Shown here: one piece after another, positions 5,968 to 12,234 of the stretch
Layout of the letters: every line of letters starts with the position of its first letter
Numbering within the stretch: position 1 is the stretch's first letter
NCBI GenBank assembly: GCA_023434365.1
Contig: JAEYSV010000066.1
Span: forward strand, 1 to 12,294
Direction: 5' to 3'
Length of the DNA stretch: 12,294 bases
DNA from: Bacillota bacterium
GTDB lineage: Bacteria > Bacillota > Clostridia > Lachnospirales > Lachnospiraceae
Translations under genes and position numbers: made by a program
Notes under the pieces: model-generated
What the model was told of the DNA's origin: nothing
The model's database searches: none
What the model saw: only the letters and a program-made list of their open reading frames with translations

Positions 5968-6249
5968 TTACAATAACGCTAAGGCTACTATAATCGATAC
6001 TATTATATATACTACAAAAAATACACACATCCCCTTAATTTGCTTTAGCACCTTGATTTGCTTTGCTAATAAAGCCATATGAAGTTGCTCTGGGCTCAAT
6101 TCGTCTGTTTTGATTTTAGTATTTTGACCTGTAACCGATGAATAATAGATCTCTGATTTGTCGACGTTTTCAATTTCATCACTCGAGATTTCTTCTAGCT
6201 TATAGATACCTACATTTACTAATAACTCATTTAACTCCAGCTTATTCAT
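5968..6249 (-). CDS. Small tail-anchored membrane protein, unknown function
   Basis: A 93-residue protein. Residues 1-55 are acidic and hydrophilic, 56-71 form a short amphipathic/basic stretch (QLHMALLAKQIKVLKQIK), and 74-93 are one strongly hydrophobic segment ending at the C-terminus (VFFVVYIIVSIIVALALL). No signal peptide is seen, so it should sit in the membrane by its tail with the N-terminus in the cytoplasm. The ATG at 6249 has GGGGG about eight bases upstream. It is alone between two intergenic regions, with its own terminator. I do not recognise the family. A toxin or holin-like role is not supported, since only one membrane segment and a long soluble head are present. Confidence 0.7.
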   Translation of the reverse strand: MNKLELNELLVNVGIYKLEEISSDEIENVDKSEIYYSSVTGQNTKIKTDELSPEQLHMALLAKQIKVLKQIKGMCVFFVVYIIVSIIVALALL

Positions 6250-6383
6250 GTTACAACCCCCATTAAGAATATTTTACTAATTATACAACATACTTCAAAT
6301 ATCAACAACATAAAGGCGCATAATATGGTAAATTATACAAGTTTTTATATCATTCTATAGATTTATTACCCAAAAACCCGCTC

Positions 6384-6480
6384 TTCACTTTTAATCTTTC
6401 TCTTTTTATCTCTTCTTTTCTTTTCCACTCTTCACTCTTCACTCTTAGTTCTTCACTATCTTTTCCACCTTTCATATTTT
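6384..6480 (+). repeat. Pyrimidine-rich tract with short tandem repeat
   Basis: Nearly 100 bases are almost all C and T on the plus strand, with a 7-bp unit ACTCTTC repeated in tandem at 6427-6447. It lies upstream of the 52-residue protein gene. No coding frame is apparent. Confidence 0.5.
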
Positions 6481-6493
6481 CAAATAACCTGCG

Positions 6494-6500
6494 CATACTA
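6494..6500 (+). promoter_or_regulatory. Sporulation-type -10 element (sigma G/F-like)
   Basis: CATACTA fits the forespore sigma G -10 pattern (CATnMTA). A TCATA sits 17 bases upstream as a weak -35 (consensus GHATR). It would start transcription about 20 bases before the start codon at 6526, leaving just enough leader for the strong ribosome site. Confidence 0.4.
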
Positions 6501-6525
6501 TCCTCAAGAAAGGAGGGTTTTTATT

Positions 6526-6684
6526 ATGCAACACAAATCAAACGGTAATATCAACTCGAATACCAAAGACAATGCGAAAAATAAAACAATCCAAGATTAT
6601 AGTAGTAATTCCAATGCAAAAAAGATACCTCACAACTTACTTGACGATGGTCGCGAACGAAGAGACGGCCCTGGTGGAGATTAA
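6526..6684 (+). CDS. Small hydrophilic protein, possible spore-associated product
   Basis: A 52-residue gene. The start is well supported by AAAGGAGGG (6509-6517) eight bases ahead of the ATG. The first 30 residues are rich in Asn, Ser and Lys and likely disordered. The end, LLDDGRERRDGPGGD, is compact and charged and looks like the conserved part; similar DGPGG endings occur in short clostridial proteins, but I cannot name the family with confidence. It has no membrane segment or cysteines. The sigma G-like -10 element and the small, Asn-rich, soluble make-up suggest a minor spore protein; this is inference. The gene is single and has its own terminator at 6698-6742. Confidence 0.7.
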   Translation: MQHKSNGNINSNTKDNAKNKTIQDYSSNSNAKKIPHNLLDDGRERRDGPGGD

Positions 6685-6697
6685 CTAAATAAGCAAT

Positions 6698-6742
6698 AAA
6701 ACCGGAAGTTAGAATCAAAGAATGATTCCTACCTCCGGTTTT
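6698..6742. terminator. Terminator of the 52-residue protein gene
   Basis: AAAACCGGA (6698-6706) pairs with TCCGGTTTT (6734-6742), with TTT continuing after it on the plus strand. An inner stem extends it, better paired through G-U on the minus strand, so it may work both ways. Confidence 0.85.
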
Positions 6743-6875
6743 TTATGTTTCACTTCACAATTACAAGATAGCGTTGCAATCTCTAATATATTCAGAGCAT
6801 AACTTCACGAAAGTGAATATTTTCATACCCATTTGTCAAAAGGTGAAGCGTTTTTCCCATCTATTTCCTTTTATA

Positions 6876-6904
6876 TTGTCCTTTGCTTTTTCGTGATTTA
6901 TAAT
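6876..6904 (+). promoter_or_regulatory. Orphan plus-strand promoter
   Basis: TTGTCC (6876-6881) and a perfect TATAAT (6899-6904) with exact 17-bp spacing. No plus-strand coding frame follows before the hairpin at 7001-7040. Confidence 0.5.
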
Positions 6905-6910
6905 AAGGAT

Positions 6911-7045
6911 AGTTAATAACAGATAGCACTCACATTTCTTCTTTCATTTCTAATTTTGATTTTAATCTAGTTTCTTTTCTTTGAATATCACCTCTAAAAA
7001 GAAACGGCCAAACAGGTTGTAAACCCTGTCTGGCCGTTTCGTCTT
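6911..7045 (+). ncRNA. Candidate small RNA from an orphan promoter
   Basis: The stretch between the promoter at 6876-6904 and the strong hairpin at 7001-7040 would give a transcript of about 135 bases. It has a pyrimidine-rich 5' part and no ATG with a ribosome site. The hairpin's T-tract is poor in this direction (GTCTTACT), so the 3' end is uncertain. No known RNA family is recognised. Confidence 0.25.
7001..7040 (-). terminator. Strong hairpin terminator, best on the minus strand
   Basis: GAAACGGCCA (7001-7010) pairs with TGGCCGTTTC (7031-7040), and ACAGG pairs with CCTGT further in. On the minus strand it is followed by CTTTTTAG, so it likely stops read-through from degV; on the plus strand the tail is weaker. 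Confidence 0.7.
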
Positions 7046-7050
7046 ACTAT

Positions 7051-7204
7051 TGCATCTACCTTAAAAGGCTTCGACAATTTGCATCTACCTCAAAAAGGCT
7101 TTGACAATTTGCACCGTTACATAAAGAAAAGCAGTATGAAATATGTTTTATACTGCTTTTGTGTATATAATATGCAAATTGTCGAAGCCTCTTTGTTAGA
7201 TGCA
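7051..7204. repeat. Nested direct and inverted repeat (three copies of a 30-bp unit around a hairpin)
   Basis: Two tandem copies of a 29-30-bp unit (7051-7079 and 7080-7109; TGCATCTACC...GGCTTCGACAATT) are followed by an inverted third copy at 7173-7204. Between them lies a perfect 11-bp hairpin AAAAGCAGTAT/ATACTGCTTTT (7127-7137/7150-7160), which on the minus strand is followed by CTTTATG and may be the degV terminator. The outer arms can fold into one long stem. A related piece lies at 12207-12234. This looks like a small non-coding dispersed repeat element. Confidence 0.7.
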
Positions 7205-7207
7205 ACA

Positions 7208-8077
7208 TTAACGCTCTTTTCCAACAAAGAATAGGGCTACCGTACCAGGACCGGAATGTGCTCCAATGACTGGGTCCAAGATATGTATCAATACATTTTT
7301 TACTGGAAAATGCTCTTTTACTTTATTTGCTACATAGGTTGCATCTTCTATACAATCTCCATGTGAGATGAAGATCTCTTGATCCTCTGGATTCGTTACT
7401 GCCTTTTCCATTGCCTCCACTAAGGCATCTAAGGACTTTCTCCTTCCTCGGGCTTTATCTACTACGGTTAACTTGCCTTCATTATCCACATGCATGACTG
7501 GCTTGATGCTTAACATGCTTCCAAAGATGGCGGTTACATGGGATACTCTGCCGCCTCGTTGTAAGAAGAACAAGTCATCTACGGTGAACCAATGGCACAG
7601 GTGTAAACGATTATTTAACACCCACTCGTATAGCTCTTCCACTGTCTTTCCTTCTTCACGTAACTTGCATGCATAATAAACCAGCAATCCTTGTCCTAAG
7701 GCTGCTGACAAAGTGTCTACAAAATAAATCTTTTGATTCGGATATTCTTCTTTTAGCTGCTCTAAAAGCATGGAAACGGCTTGATAATTACCACTTAGAG
7801 CACTTGAGAATCCCAGATAAATTAGGTCTTTTCCTTCATCTAGGAGTCCACGGATATATGTAGTACAGCTATCTAGGTTAACCAGAGAAGTCGTAACATG
7901 TTCCTTTTCTCGCATCATTTTATAAAACTGTGCCAAATCTGTGACTTCTCCTTTGGTATAACTTTTGTATTCCTTTCCCTTTACTAAAAAAACCAAGGAA
8001 AGTACATGTACATTATACTGCTCAATCAAATACTCTGGTAAGTTTGCTGATGAATCTGTTATTATTTCGTAGGACAT
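7208..8077 (-). CDS. DegV family fatty-acid-binding protein
   Basis: A 289-residue two-domain protein, normal length for the family. Members bind a fatty acid in a deep pocket and, in Firmicutes, can act as FakB subunits that present it to the kinase FakA for phosphorylation and entry into phospholipid synthesis. Family marks: TDSSANLP (7-14), TTS (62-64), SSALSG (91-96), the LQRGGRVS loop (172-179), IKPV with DNEG and K/R-rich AR-RRKS (191-215), and IGAHSGPGT (271-279). The conserved Thr-Ser and His-Ser pocket residues are present. It has no signal peptide. The ATG has AAAGGAG eight bases ahead. No fakA lies in this window, so FakB action is likely but unproven here. Confidence 0.92.
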   Translation of the reverse strand: MSYEIITDSSANLPEYLIEQYNVHVLSLVFLVKGKEYKSYTKGEVTDLAQFYKMMREKEHVTTSLVNLDSCTTYIRGLLDEGKDLIYLGFSSALSGNYQAVSMLLEQLKEEYPNQKIYFVDTLSAALGQGLLVYYACKLREEGKTVEELYEWVLNNRLHLCHWFTVDDLFFLQRGGRVSHVTAIFGSMLSIKPVMHVDNEGKLTVVDKARGRRKSLDALVEAMEKAVTNPEDQEIFISHGDCIEDATYVANKVKEHFPVKNVLIHILDPVIGAHSGPGTVALFFVGKER

Positions 8078-8125
8078 AATGATTCTCCTTTACACCATAT
8101 TGTGTATTTCTAAAGACAAAGCAGA

Positions 8126-8170
8126 AAATAGTTTTGAAAACTATTTATAAGAGTTTACAAAACTATTTTA
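8126..8170. promoter_or_regulatory. Repeated palindromic boxes upstream of degV
   Basis: AAATAGTTTT-G-AAAACTATTT (8126-8146) is a near-perfect palindrome, and a second ACAAAACTATTTT half follows at about 8157. It lies between degV and the J-domain gene. It could be an operator for degV or an AT-rich terminator for the J-domain gene; sequence alone does not decide. Confidence 0.35.
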
Positions 8171-8210
8171 TTATATCTGCACCTAAATTTCAATATTATT
8201 TGCAATTTTT

Positions 8211-9017
8211 TCAAATTTGCCATTCCTTTTTTAACTGATTCAAAAGCTGCATTTCTTTTGAGGTATCTACCCCTGGATTAGCATCTGGATGATATTTTTT
8301 TGCTAACACTTTATAAAACTTTGACAGCATTTCCTGCTCCTCTGGATTGGCATTATGATGCGCTCGAAAGAAGTCATTGGAACTGCTAAAGTTACGCCAT
8401 GCCTGCTTATGTTTTTTTCTACTCGTTTCACTGAATTTTTCACGTTCTGCTACCTTTTCCTGCAAATGATTCAGGTAAGTCGCATCCATCAATTCACCAA
8501 ATACGTTGTAGCACCTATCATACTCTGCTGCGTCAACTCCCCACTCTCTTGCGAATTTTCTTTTGTTTTCTTTGTATTGTGCAATGATTTGTTGATTTTT
8601 CTGACTGACCTGATATTCCTTCGTCTGTTCAAATTCCTTTTGCACCTTTTCAATAATTGGAGCAAAGGTTTCTTTTAAAAGTTTCCAGACTTCCTCAGGA
8701 TCACGTTGCATTTTATTAGCTGCCTGTTCGACAAGTTGATCTCCTATGCAATCATCCAGATCATAATCGACCAAATCATAAAAGCTGATTGTTGCTAACA
8801 ACAGAGGACTTTCTCCATTGGCTGGTTCACTAAACTCAAACCAGACCTGGTAGGCTGTTTGATTGGTCCGATCAAATCGTTCCTGACTCATACGATAAGT
8901 AAAGGTTCTTCCTTTTTGACCATGATTTACCCATTCAAATTCATCTACCAGAATCTCTTTTGGTGCTCCCATGCTAAATATCTGAGTTTTTTGTATCTCT
9001 TTAATTACACATTGCAT
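8211..9017 (-). CDS. Protein with C-terminal J-domain (DnaJ-like)
   Basis: A 268-residue protein. The last 40 residues hold the J-domain core: FYKVLAKKYHPDANPG, with HPD at 243-245, and the following helix LLNQLKKEW, the part that contacts and stimulates Hsp70 (DnaK). Helix I is weak and helix IV is absent because the protein ends there. The first 125 residues form a mixed alpha/beta region I do not recognise, and 125-210 is a long charged coil (many Lys, Glu, Gln). It has no zinc-finger or G/F region, so it is not DnaJ itself but a class C co-chaperone. The start at 9017 has AGGTAGG seven bases ahead. It is transcribed away from the AraC gene and may run on toward degV. Confidence 0.8.
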   Translation of the reverse strand: MQCVIKEIQKTQIFSMGAPKEILVDEFEWVNHGQKGRTFTYRMSQERFDRTNQTAYQVWFEFSEPANGESPLLLATISFYDLVDYDLDDCIGDQLVEQAANKMQRDPEEVWKLLKETFAPIIEKVQKEFEQTKEYQVSQKNQQIIAQYKENKRKFAREWGVDAAEYDRCYNVFGELMDATYLNHLQEKVAEREKFSETSRKKHKQAWRNFSSSNDFFRAHHNANPEEQEMLSKFYKVLAKKYHPDANPGVDTSKEMQLLNQLKKEWQI

Positions 9018-9100
9018 TCTGTTACCTACCTTTCTCCTTTATTATTTTATCTTATTCTAATCATATCATACCAAATTCGCATAGTGAATACGAAATTTTG

Positions 9101-9129
9101 TTGCGATATTGCAAAAAATGCTCTATTAT
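9101..9129 (+). promoter_or_regulatory. Candidate promoter of the AraC-family gene with palindrome on the -35
   Basis: TTGCGA (9101-9106) and TATTAT (9124-9129) with 17-bp spacing. The -35 lies inside an imperfect palindrome TTGCGATATTGCAA (9101-9114), a plausible operator for this gene or for the divergent J-domain gene. Confidence 0.4.
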
Positions 9130-9219
9130 AAATAAGAACTATGTAAAATACTAGGTATTTCCCTATATCACTAAGCGAGAGAAAGCTCCGATTGAGATCC
9201 AAAAGAAAGGAGATTGTTT

Positions 9220-10092
9220 ATGCAGTCAAATACTACATCTGGACAGAAAAGTGGCTATCTGTATCAGGATTTTCGCTTGTTTCATATTACCGATAAAAAA
9301 GAAAAATCATTTGATTATCACTATCATGACTTTAATAAAATCATCATTTTCCTCTCCGGCAATGTTACGTACTTTATTGAAGGCAAGTCCTACAAATTAA
9401 AGCCTTGGGATATTCTTCTGATTAACAATCATGATGTTCATAAACCAGAAATTGATGCCTCACAGACCTATGACCGAATCATTATCTGGGTAAATGATAC
9501 CTTTATTAAAAAATTCTCTACTCCTGACTTGCAGTTAACGACCTGTTTTCGCTTGGCCGATACGAAAAGCTTCAGTTTGATTCGTCTTGAGCTAACCATG
9601 CAGGAGAAACTTCGAACATTGATTGAACGCCTAGAGGAATCCTTTAGCTCCCCTGAGTTTGGGAGTGAGTTACTCTCTCAGTGTCTGTTTATTGAATTTC
9701 TGATTTATCTTAATCGAATTCACTTAAACAATAACTATATTTATGACCAGTCTGCGCTTGACTATGACCATCAGATTGTAGAAATCTTAAATTATATAAA
9801 AAGCAATCTTGCCTCTGACCTTTCAGTTGACAACATTGCTTCCAAATTCTATGTTAGCAAACATTATCTTATGCACAAGTTCAAACTAAAAACCGGATAC
9901 ACGCTTCATACGTATATTTTAAACAAACGGCTCTTCAAAGCCATTGATTTGATCAAATCAGGTACGCCAATTACGGAAGCGGCTAGTTTGTGTGGTTTTA
10001 ATGATTACTCAACATTTTTACGGGCTTTCCGAAAGACTTTCCACAATTCTCCTCGTGATTTCTTTGGAGAAGGTACTTCTTCCTCCAGATAG
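9220..10092 (+). CDS. AraC family transcriptional regulator with cupin sensor domain
   Basis: A 290-residue activator type. The N-terminal cupin (about 30-80) has HYHDFN (34-39) and ends in DILLINNHDVHKPE, the usual sugar- or ligand-sensing fold of AraC proteins. The C-terminal part (about 185-285) carries two helix-turn-helix units: SVDNIASKFYVSKHYLMHKF (203-222) and ITEAASLCGFNDYSTFLRAF (251-270), closing with the family's F-x-x-SPRDF. The ATG at 9220 was chosen over the in-frame TTG at 9214 because AAAGGAG (9206-9212) stands seven bases before the ATG. No sugar or transport genes are next to it, so the regulon is unknown; the divergent J-domain gene is the nearest candidate. Its last 88 bases overlap the opposite-strand zinc-ribbon gene. 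Confidence 0.92.
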   Translation: MQSNTTSGQKSGYLYQDFRLFHITDKKEKSFDYHYHDFNKIIIFLSGNVTYFIEGKSYKLKPWDILLINNHDVHKPEIDASQTYDRIIIWVNDTFIKKFSTPDLQLTTCFRLADTKSFSLIRLELTMQEKLRTLIERLEESFSSPEFGSELLSQCLFIEFLIYLNRIHLNNNYIYDQSALDYDHQIVEILNYIKSNLASDLSVDNIASKFYVSKHYLMHKFKLKTGYTLHTYILNKRLFKAIDLIKSGTPITEAASLCGFNDYSTFLRAFRKTFHNSPRDFFGEGTSSSR

Positions 10093-10382
10093 GTTGGAAA
10101 ATTTACCTCTTGCTTGCTTGCAAGATTCTCCTCCTGGTGAATTATAAGATTCTCCTCCTGATAGATTGGAAAATTCTCTTCCAGACGCTTTAGTGACGCC
10201 TTATCATCAATCCACTCTTCGGTGTAGCCACAAGAGCTACAGATGTATCGCGTCACTAAAACAGCGTTTGTTTTTGTTACCCCAATCGGTATATTATTTC
10301 CATCAAAGTACGGGCCAACTCTCCCTAAAACCCGAATAATTTTCCTCTCCATACATTTGGGACATTGCTTTGACATTCTCAT
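10005..10382 (-). CDS. Zinc-ribbon protein with octapeptide-repeat tail
   Basis: A 125-residue protein. Residues 1-65 form a zinc ribbon with C7-P-K-C10 and C48-S-S-C51-G-Y and the intervening GRVGPY-GNNIP-G-T, then TRYICSSCGYTEEWID, matching short nucleic-acid-binding-type zinc-ribbon proteins that usually end near residue 65-70. Residues 68-107 are an added tail of five octads: EENFPIYQ, EENLIIHQ, EENLASKQ, EVNFPTYL, EEEVPSPK. It is encoded by 24-bp tandem repeats, followed by a basic end. The start has AAAGGAG eight bases ahead. The last 88 bases run antisense over the 3' end of the AraC gene, with no terminator between the convergent genes. The role is unknown. Confidence 0.8.
   Translation of the reverse strand: MRMSKQCPKCMERKIIRVLGRVGPYFDGNNIPIGVTKTNAVLVTRYICSSCGYTEEWIDDKASLKRLEENFPIYQEENLIIHQEENLASKQEVNFPTYLEEEVPSPKKSRGELWKVFRKARKNVE
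10062..10181 (-). repeat. 24-bp tandem repeat encoding the octapeptide tail
   Basis: Five units of 24 bases within the zinc-ribbon gene, with CAGGAGGAGAATCTT recurring in the clearest two. Units vary by a few bases. The final unit falls inside the AraC 3' coding end. Confidence 0.65.
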
Positions 10383-10428
10383 CTTATCCGCTCCTTTAAG
10401 TCGTTATTGTTCAAGCTAGAATAACAAC

Positions 10429-10457
10429 AGTATACCACGAATTGTAATTTATTGCCA
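10429..10457 (-). promoter_or_regulatory. Candidate promoter of the zinc-ribbon gene
   Basis: On the minus strand TATACT (10434-10429) lies 17 bases after TGGCAA (10457-10452), about 47 bases before the start at 10382. The -35 is weak. Confidence 0.35.
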
Positions 10458-10461
10458 TTAT

Positions 10462-10713
10462 TTATTTAAGCAATACCCAGGTATGAGAGTCAATCTGATA
10501 ACGAAGTTTTATCATTTTTAAACAATTATCAATCATGATATTACAGCAAAACACTAATGTCGGAATACCTGCATATTTTTCGTCTTTGGTATATAGGATA
10601 TTTTCAATCTTATGTGTGTGTACTTTATGCTCTTTATCCTCTAACCGGACAAAATTCGGCTTTATGCCACCCACCGTATTAAAGGTTGCCATTACGTCCA
10701 CAGGCATATTCAT
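10462..10713 (-). CDS. Small conserved protein coupled to the Y-family polymerase
   Basis: An 83-residue soluble protein starting one base after the polymerase stop codon (TAA-G-ATG), so it is made by coupled translation from the same SOS-controlled message. It opens MATFNTVGGIKP and continues with several predicted strands (VRLEDKEHKVHTHKIENILYTKDEKYAG-PTLVFCC-IMI), probably a small beta-rich fold. It is not a YolD-type protein, the usual small partner of Firmicutes Y-family polymerases. I recall similar short proteins next to such polymerases in clostridia but know no function. Dedicated partner or regulator of the polymerase is inference from coupling. An ATG two codons in (MPVDVM) is an alternative start. 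Confidence 0.7.
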   Translation of the reverse strand: MNMPVDVMATFNTVGGIKPNFVRLEDKEHKVHTHKIENILYTKDEKYAGIPTLVFCCNIMIDNCLKMIKLRYQIDSHTWVLLK

Positions 10714-10714
10714 C

Positions 10715-11971
10715 TTATTTCACATCCTTATAATCTGCTTTTCTCTTCTCCGGTGAAATCCCACCGCTCATATGATAGATATTGCTGTTTACAAAGCTCG
10801 CTCTCATCACAGAGTCTGCTCCATAGCGTTCGCGGATCGTATCAATTGCCTGGTCTAGTTTATTCAGTTTTTCGTATTTGTTCATATCAAACAGATTCAA
10901 CTGACGAATTCCCTTATCCTCTGTTACCTTGCTAGTATGCACTCCTAACTGTCTCAATGGGGTTTTATCCCAAAGTTTATCAAACAGCTTACAAGCCACC
11001 TGATGAATCTCGTTCGTTGCATTCGTTCCGGTAAATAAAGTCGTCTGATGGGAGGCATGATTAAATTCAAAATCTACCAAGCTAACCGATACCACATTCG
11101 CAAGCATATTATCTTCCCGAAGACGAGTCGTAACCGTTTCCACTAATCCAAGTAAGACTAACTTGGCCGTTACCTCATCCTCTACATCAAATGCAACCGT
11201 TGTTGAATTCCCATATCCTTTATTGGCAGGAGTTTCACTTGCTACAAGCGAAACATCAATGCCATTGGAAAAGTCATGAATGATCTCACCATGCTTCTTC
11301 AAATGAGTACGTAATATATTCACATCAGTCTTAGCCAGTTCCCCAATGGTCCGGATTCCAAGTGCCTTTAATTTTTTCTCTGTGGCTCTCCCAACAAAGA
11401 ACAACTCACCAACTGGCAACGGCCACATCTTCTGTTCGATTTCATTCGGAAAAAGAGTGTGCACCATGTCTGGCTTCTTAAAATCAGAGGCCATCTTCGC
11501 CAGTAATTTGTTATTGGATATCCCTATGTTGACGGTAAAGCCAAGTTCTTGCTTAATCTTATCCTTCATCAGATTGGCCGCAATCACAGGAGATCCATAT
11601 AGATATCTGGTCTCTGTCATATCACAAAATGCTTCATCGATACTGTATTGTTCGACAATAGGAGCAAACTGTCTAAAAATCTCCATCATCGCTTTGGAAT
11701 TCTTCTCGTACAAATCATAATGCGGCGCAACCAATTCTAGCTGCGGACATAGTTTTTTGGCATCACTAATGGTATCTCCGGTTCTCACTCCGTACCGTTT
11801 TGCTGGTGTGGACTTGGCTAGAATAATTCCATGGCGTTTCTTTATGTCGCCTGCTACTGCAGAAGGAATATCCCGCAAATCCTGTTTGGTGCCTAATACA
11901 TGAATCCGGTATACCGCTTCCCAGCTTAAAAATGCAGAGTTCACATCCACATGAAAAATAACTCTCTCCAA
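10715..11971 (-). CDS. dinB: Y-family translesion DNA polymerase (DinB/UmuC type)
   Basis: A 418-residue error-prone polymerase that copies past damaged bases. Palm residues: FHVDVNS (D9) and YSIDEAF (D112, E113) bind the two metal ions. The fingers hold KKRHGIILAKS-PAK--GVRTGD. A helix-hairpin-helix thumb follows (VGRATEKKLKALGIRTIGELA), then a little-finger domain. QLNLF at 357-361 is a beta-clamp binding motif. TTG (11971-11969) is taken as the start: it gives MERVIFHVDVNSAF as in relatives and has AGGAGG eight bases ahead, while the GTG at 11980 overlaps that ribosome site. The upstream promoter carries a LexA box, so it is DNA-damage inducible. It heads a two-gene operon with the 83-residue protein. 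Confidence 0.93.
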   Translation of the reverse strand: MERVIFHVDVNSAFLSWEAVYRIHVLGTKQDLRDIPSAVAGDIKKRHGIILAKSTPAKRYGVRTGDTISDAKKLCPQLELVAPHYDLYEKNSKAMMEIFRQFAPIVEQYSIDEAFCDMTETRYLYGSPVIAANLMKDKIKQELGFTVNIGISNNKLLAKMASDFKKPDMVHTLFPNEIEQKMWPLPVGELFFVGRATEKKLKALGIRTIGELAKTDVNILRTHLKKHGEIIHDFSNGIDVSLVASETPANKGYGNSTTVAFDVEDEVTAKLVLLGLVETVTTRLREDNMLANVVSVSLVDFEFNHASHQTTLFTGTNATNEIHQVACKLFDKLWDKTPLRQLGVHTSKVTEDKGIRQLNLFDMNKYEKLNKLDQAIDTIRERYGADSVMRASFVNSNIYHMSGGISPEKRKADYKDVK

Positions 11972-12013
11972 TCCATTCACCTCCTACCGATGTATCATAG
12001 CTACGTTACCTTA

Positions 12014-12042
12014 ATAATAACAGAACATTTGTTCGATGTCAA
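12014..12042 (-). promoter_or_regulatory. SOS promoter of dinB: LexA box between -35 and -10
   Basis: On the minus strand a perfect TTGACA (12042-12037) and TATTAT (12019-12014) are spaced by 17 bases. The spacer holds CGAACAAATGTTC (GAAC-N4-GTTC at 12034-12023), matching the Gram-positive LexA operator CGAACrnryGTTC. LexA bound there would block RNA polymerase until DNA damage. Confidence 0.9.
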
Positions 12043-12049
12043 TAAGAAA

Positions 12050-12187
12050 GAGTTTCGCTTGCGAAACTCATGCGCTGACGCGCTGTCACAATAGTGACAA
12101 ACTTCCATATGCGCGTCATGTGCATCCTCGCGGAGCTTTTTTTATGATATAGGAAATTTGCAATTTCCTATATCGATTAGGGCGTCA
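12050..12187. other. Cluster of hairpins upstream of dinB
   Basis: Four inverted repeats in about 140 bases: GAGTTTCGC/GCGAAACTC (12050-12069, 2-base loop); TGACGCGC with GCGCGTCA, enclosing GTCAC/GTGAC (about 12076-12118); the 13-bp perfect GATATAGGAAATT/AATTTCCTATATC (12146-12174); and AGGGC/GCCCT near 12179-12195. A T7 run at 12138-12143 follows a CTCGCGGAG stem on the plus strand. No coding frame is apparent. It may contain a terminator of a gene to the right or be a repetitive intergenic element. Confidence 0.5.
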
Positions 12188-12206
12188 AAAGCCCTTCAGA
12201 AAACTT

Positions 12207-12234
12207 GGCTTAGTCAATTTGCACAATTACAAAG
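12207..12234 (+). repeat. Related copy of the 7051-7204 repeat
   Basis: GGCTTAGTCAATTTGCAC then TTAC-AAAG matches GGCTTTGACAATTTGCAC then TTAC-ATAAAG at 7097-7126, with a few substitutions and same-orientation flanks. It shows that the repeat is dispersed and not confined to the degV region. Confidence 0.5.

Noticed and set aside
7051..7109. CRISPR array start
   Set aside because: The 29-30-bp units are directly adjacent with no spacers, one copy is inverted, and no cas gene is near.
8355..8678. Plus-strand 107-codon frame opposite the J-domain gene
   Set aside because: It is antisense to a well-supported gene, rich in Phe, Leu and Cys as expected of a shadow frame, and has no ribosome site.
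10535..10756. Plus-strand 73-codon frame with a hydrophobic end
   Set aside because: It is antisense to the polymerase-coupled gene and the 3' end of dinB, with no ribosome site or promoter.
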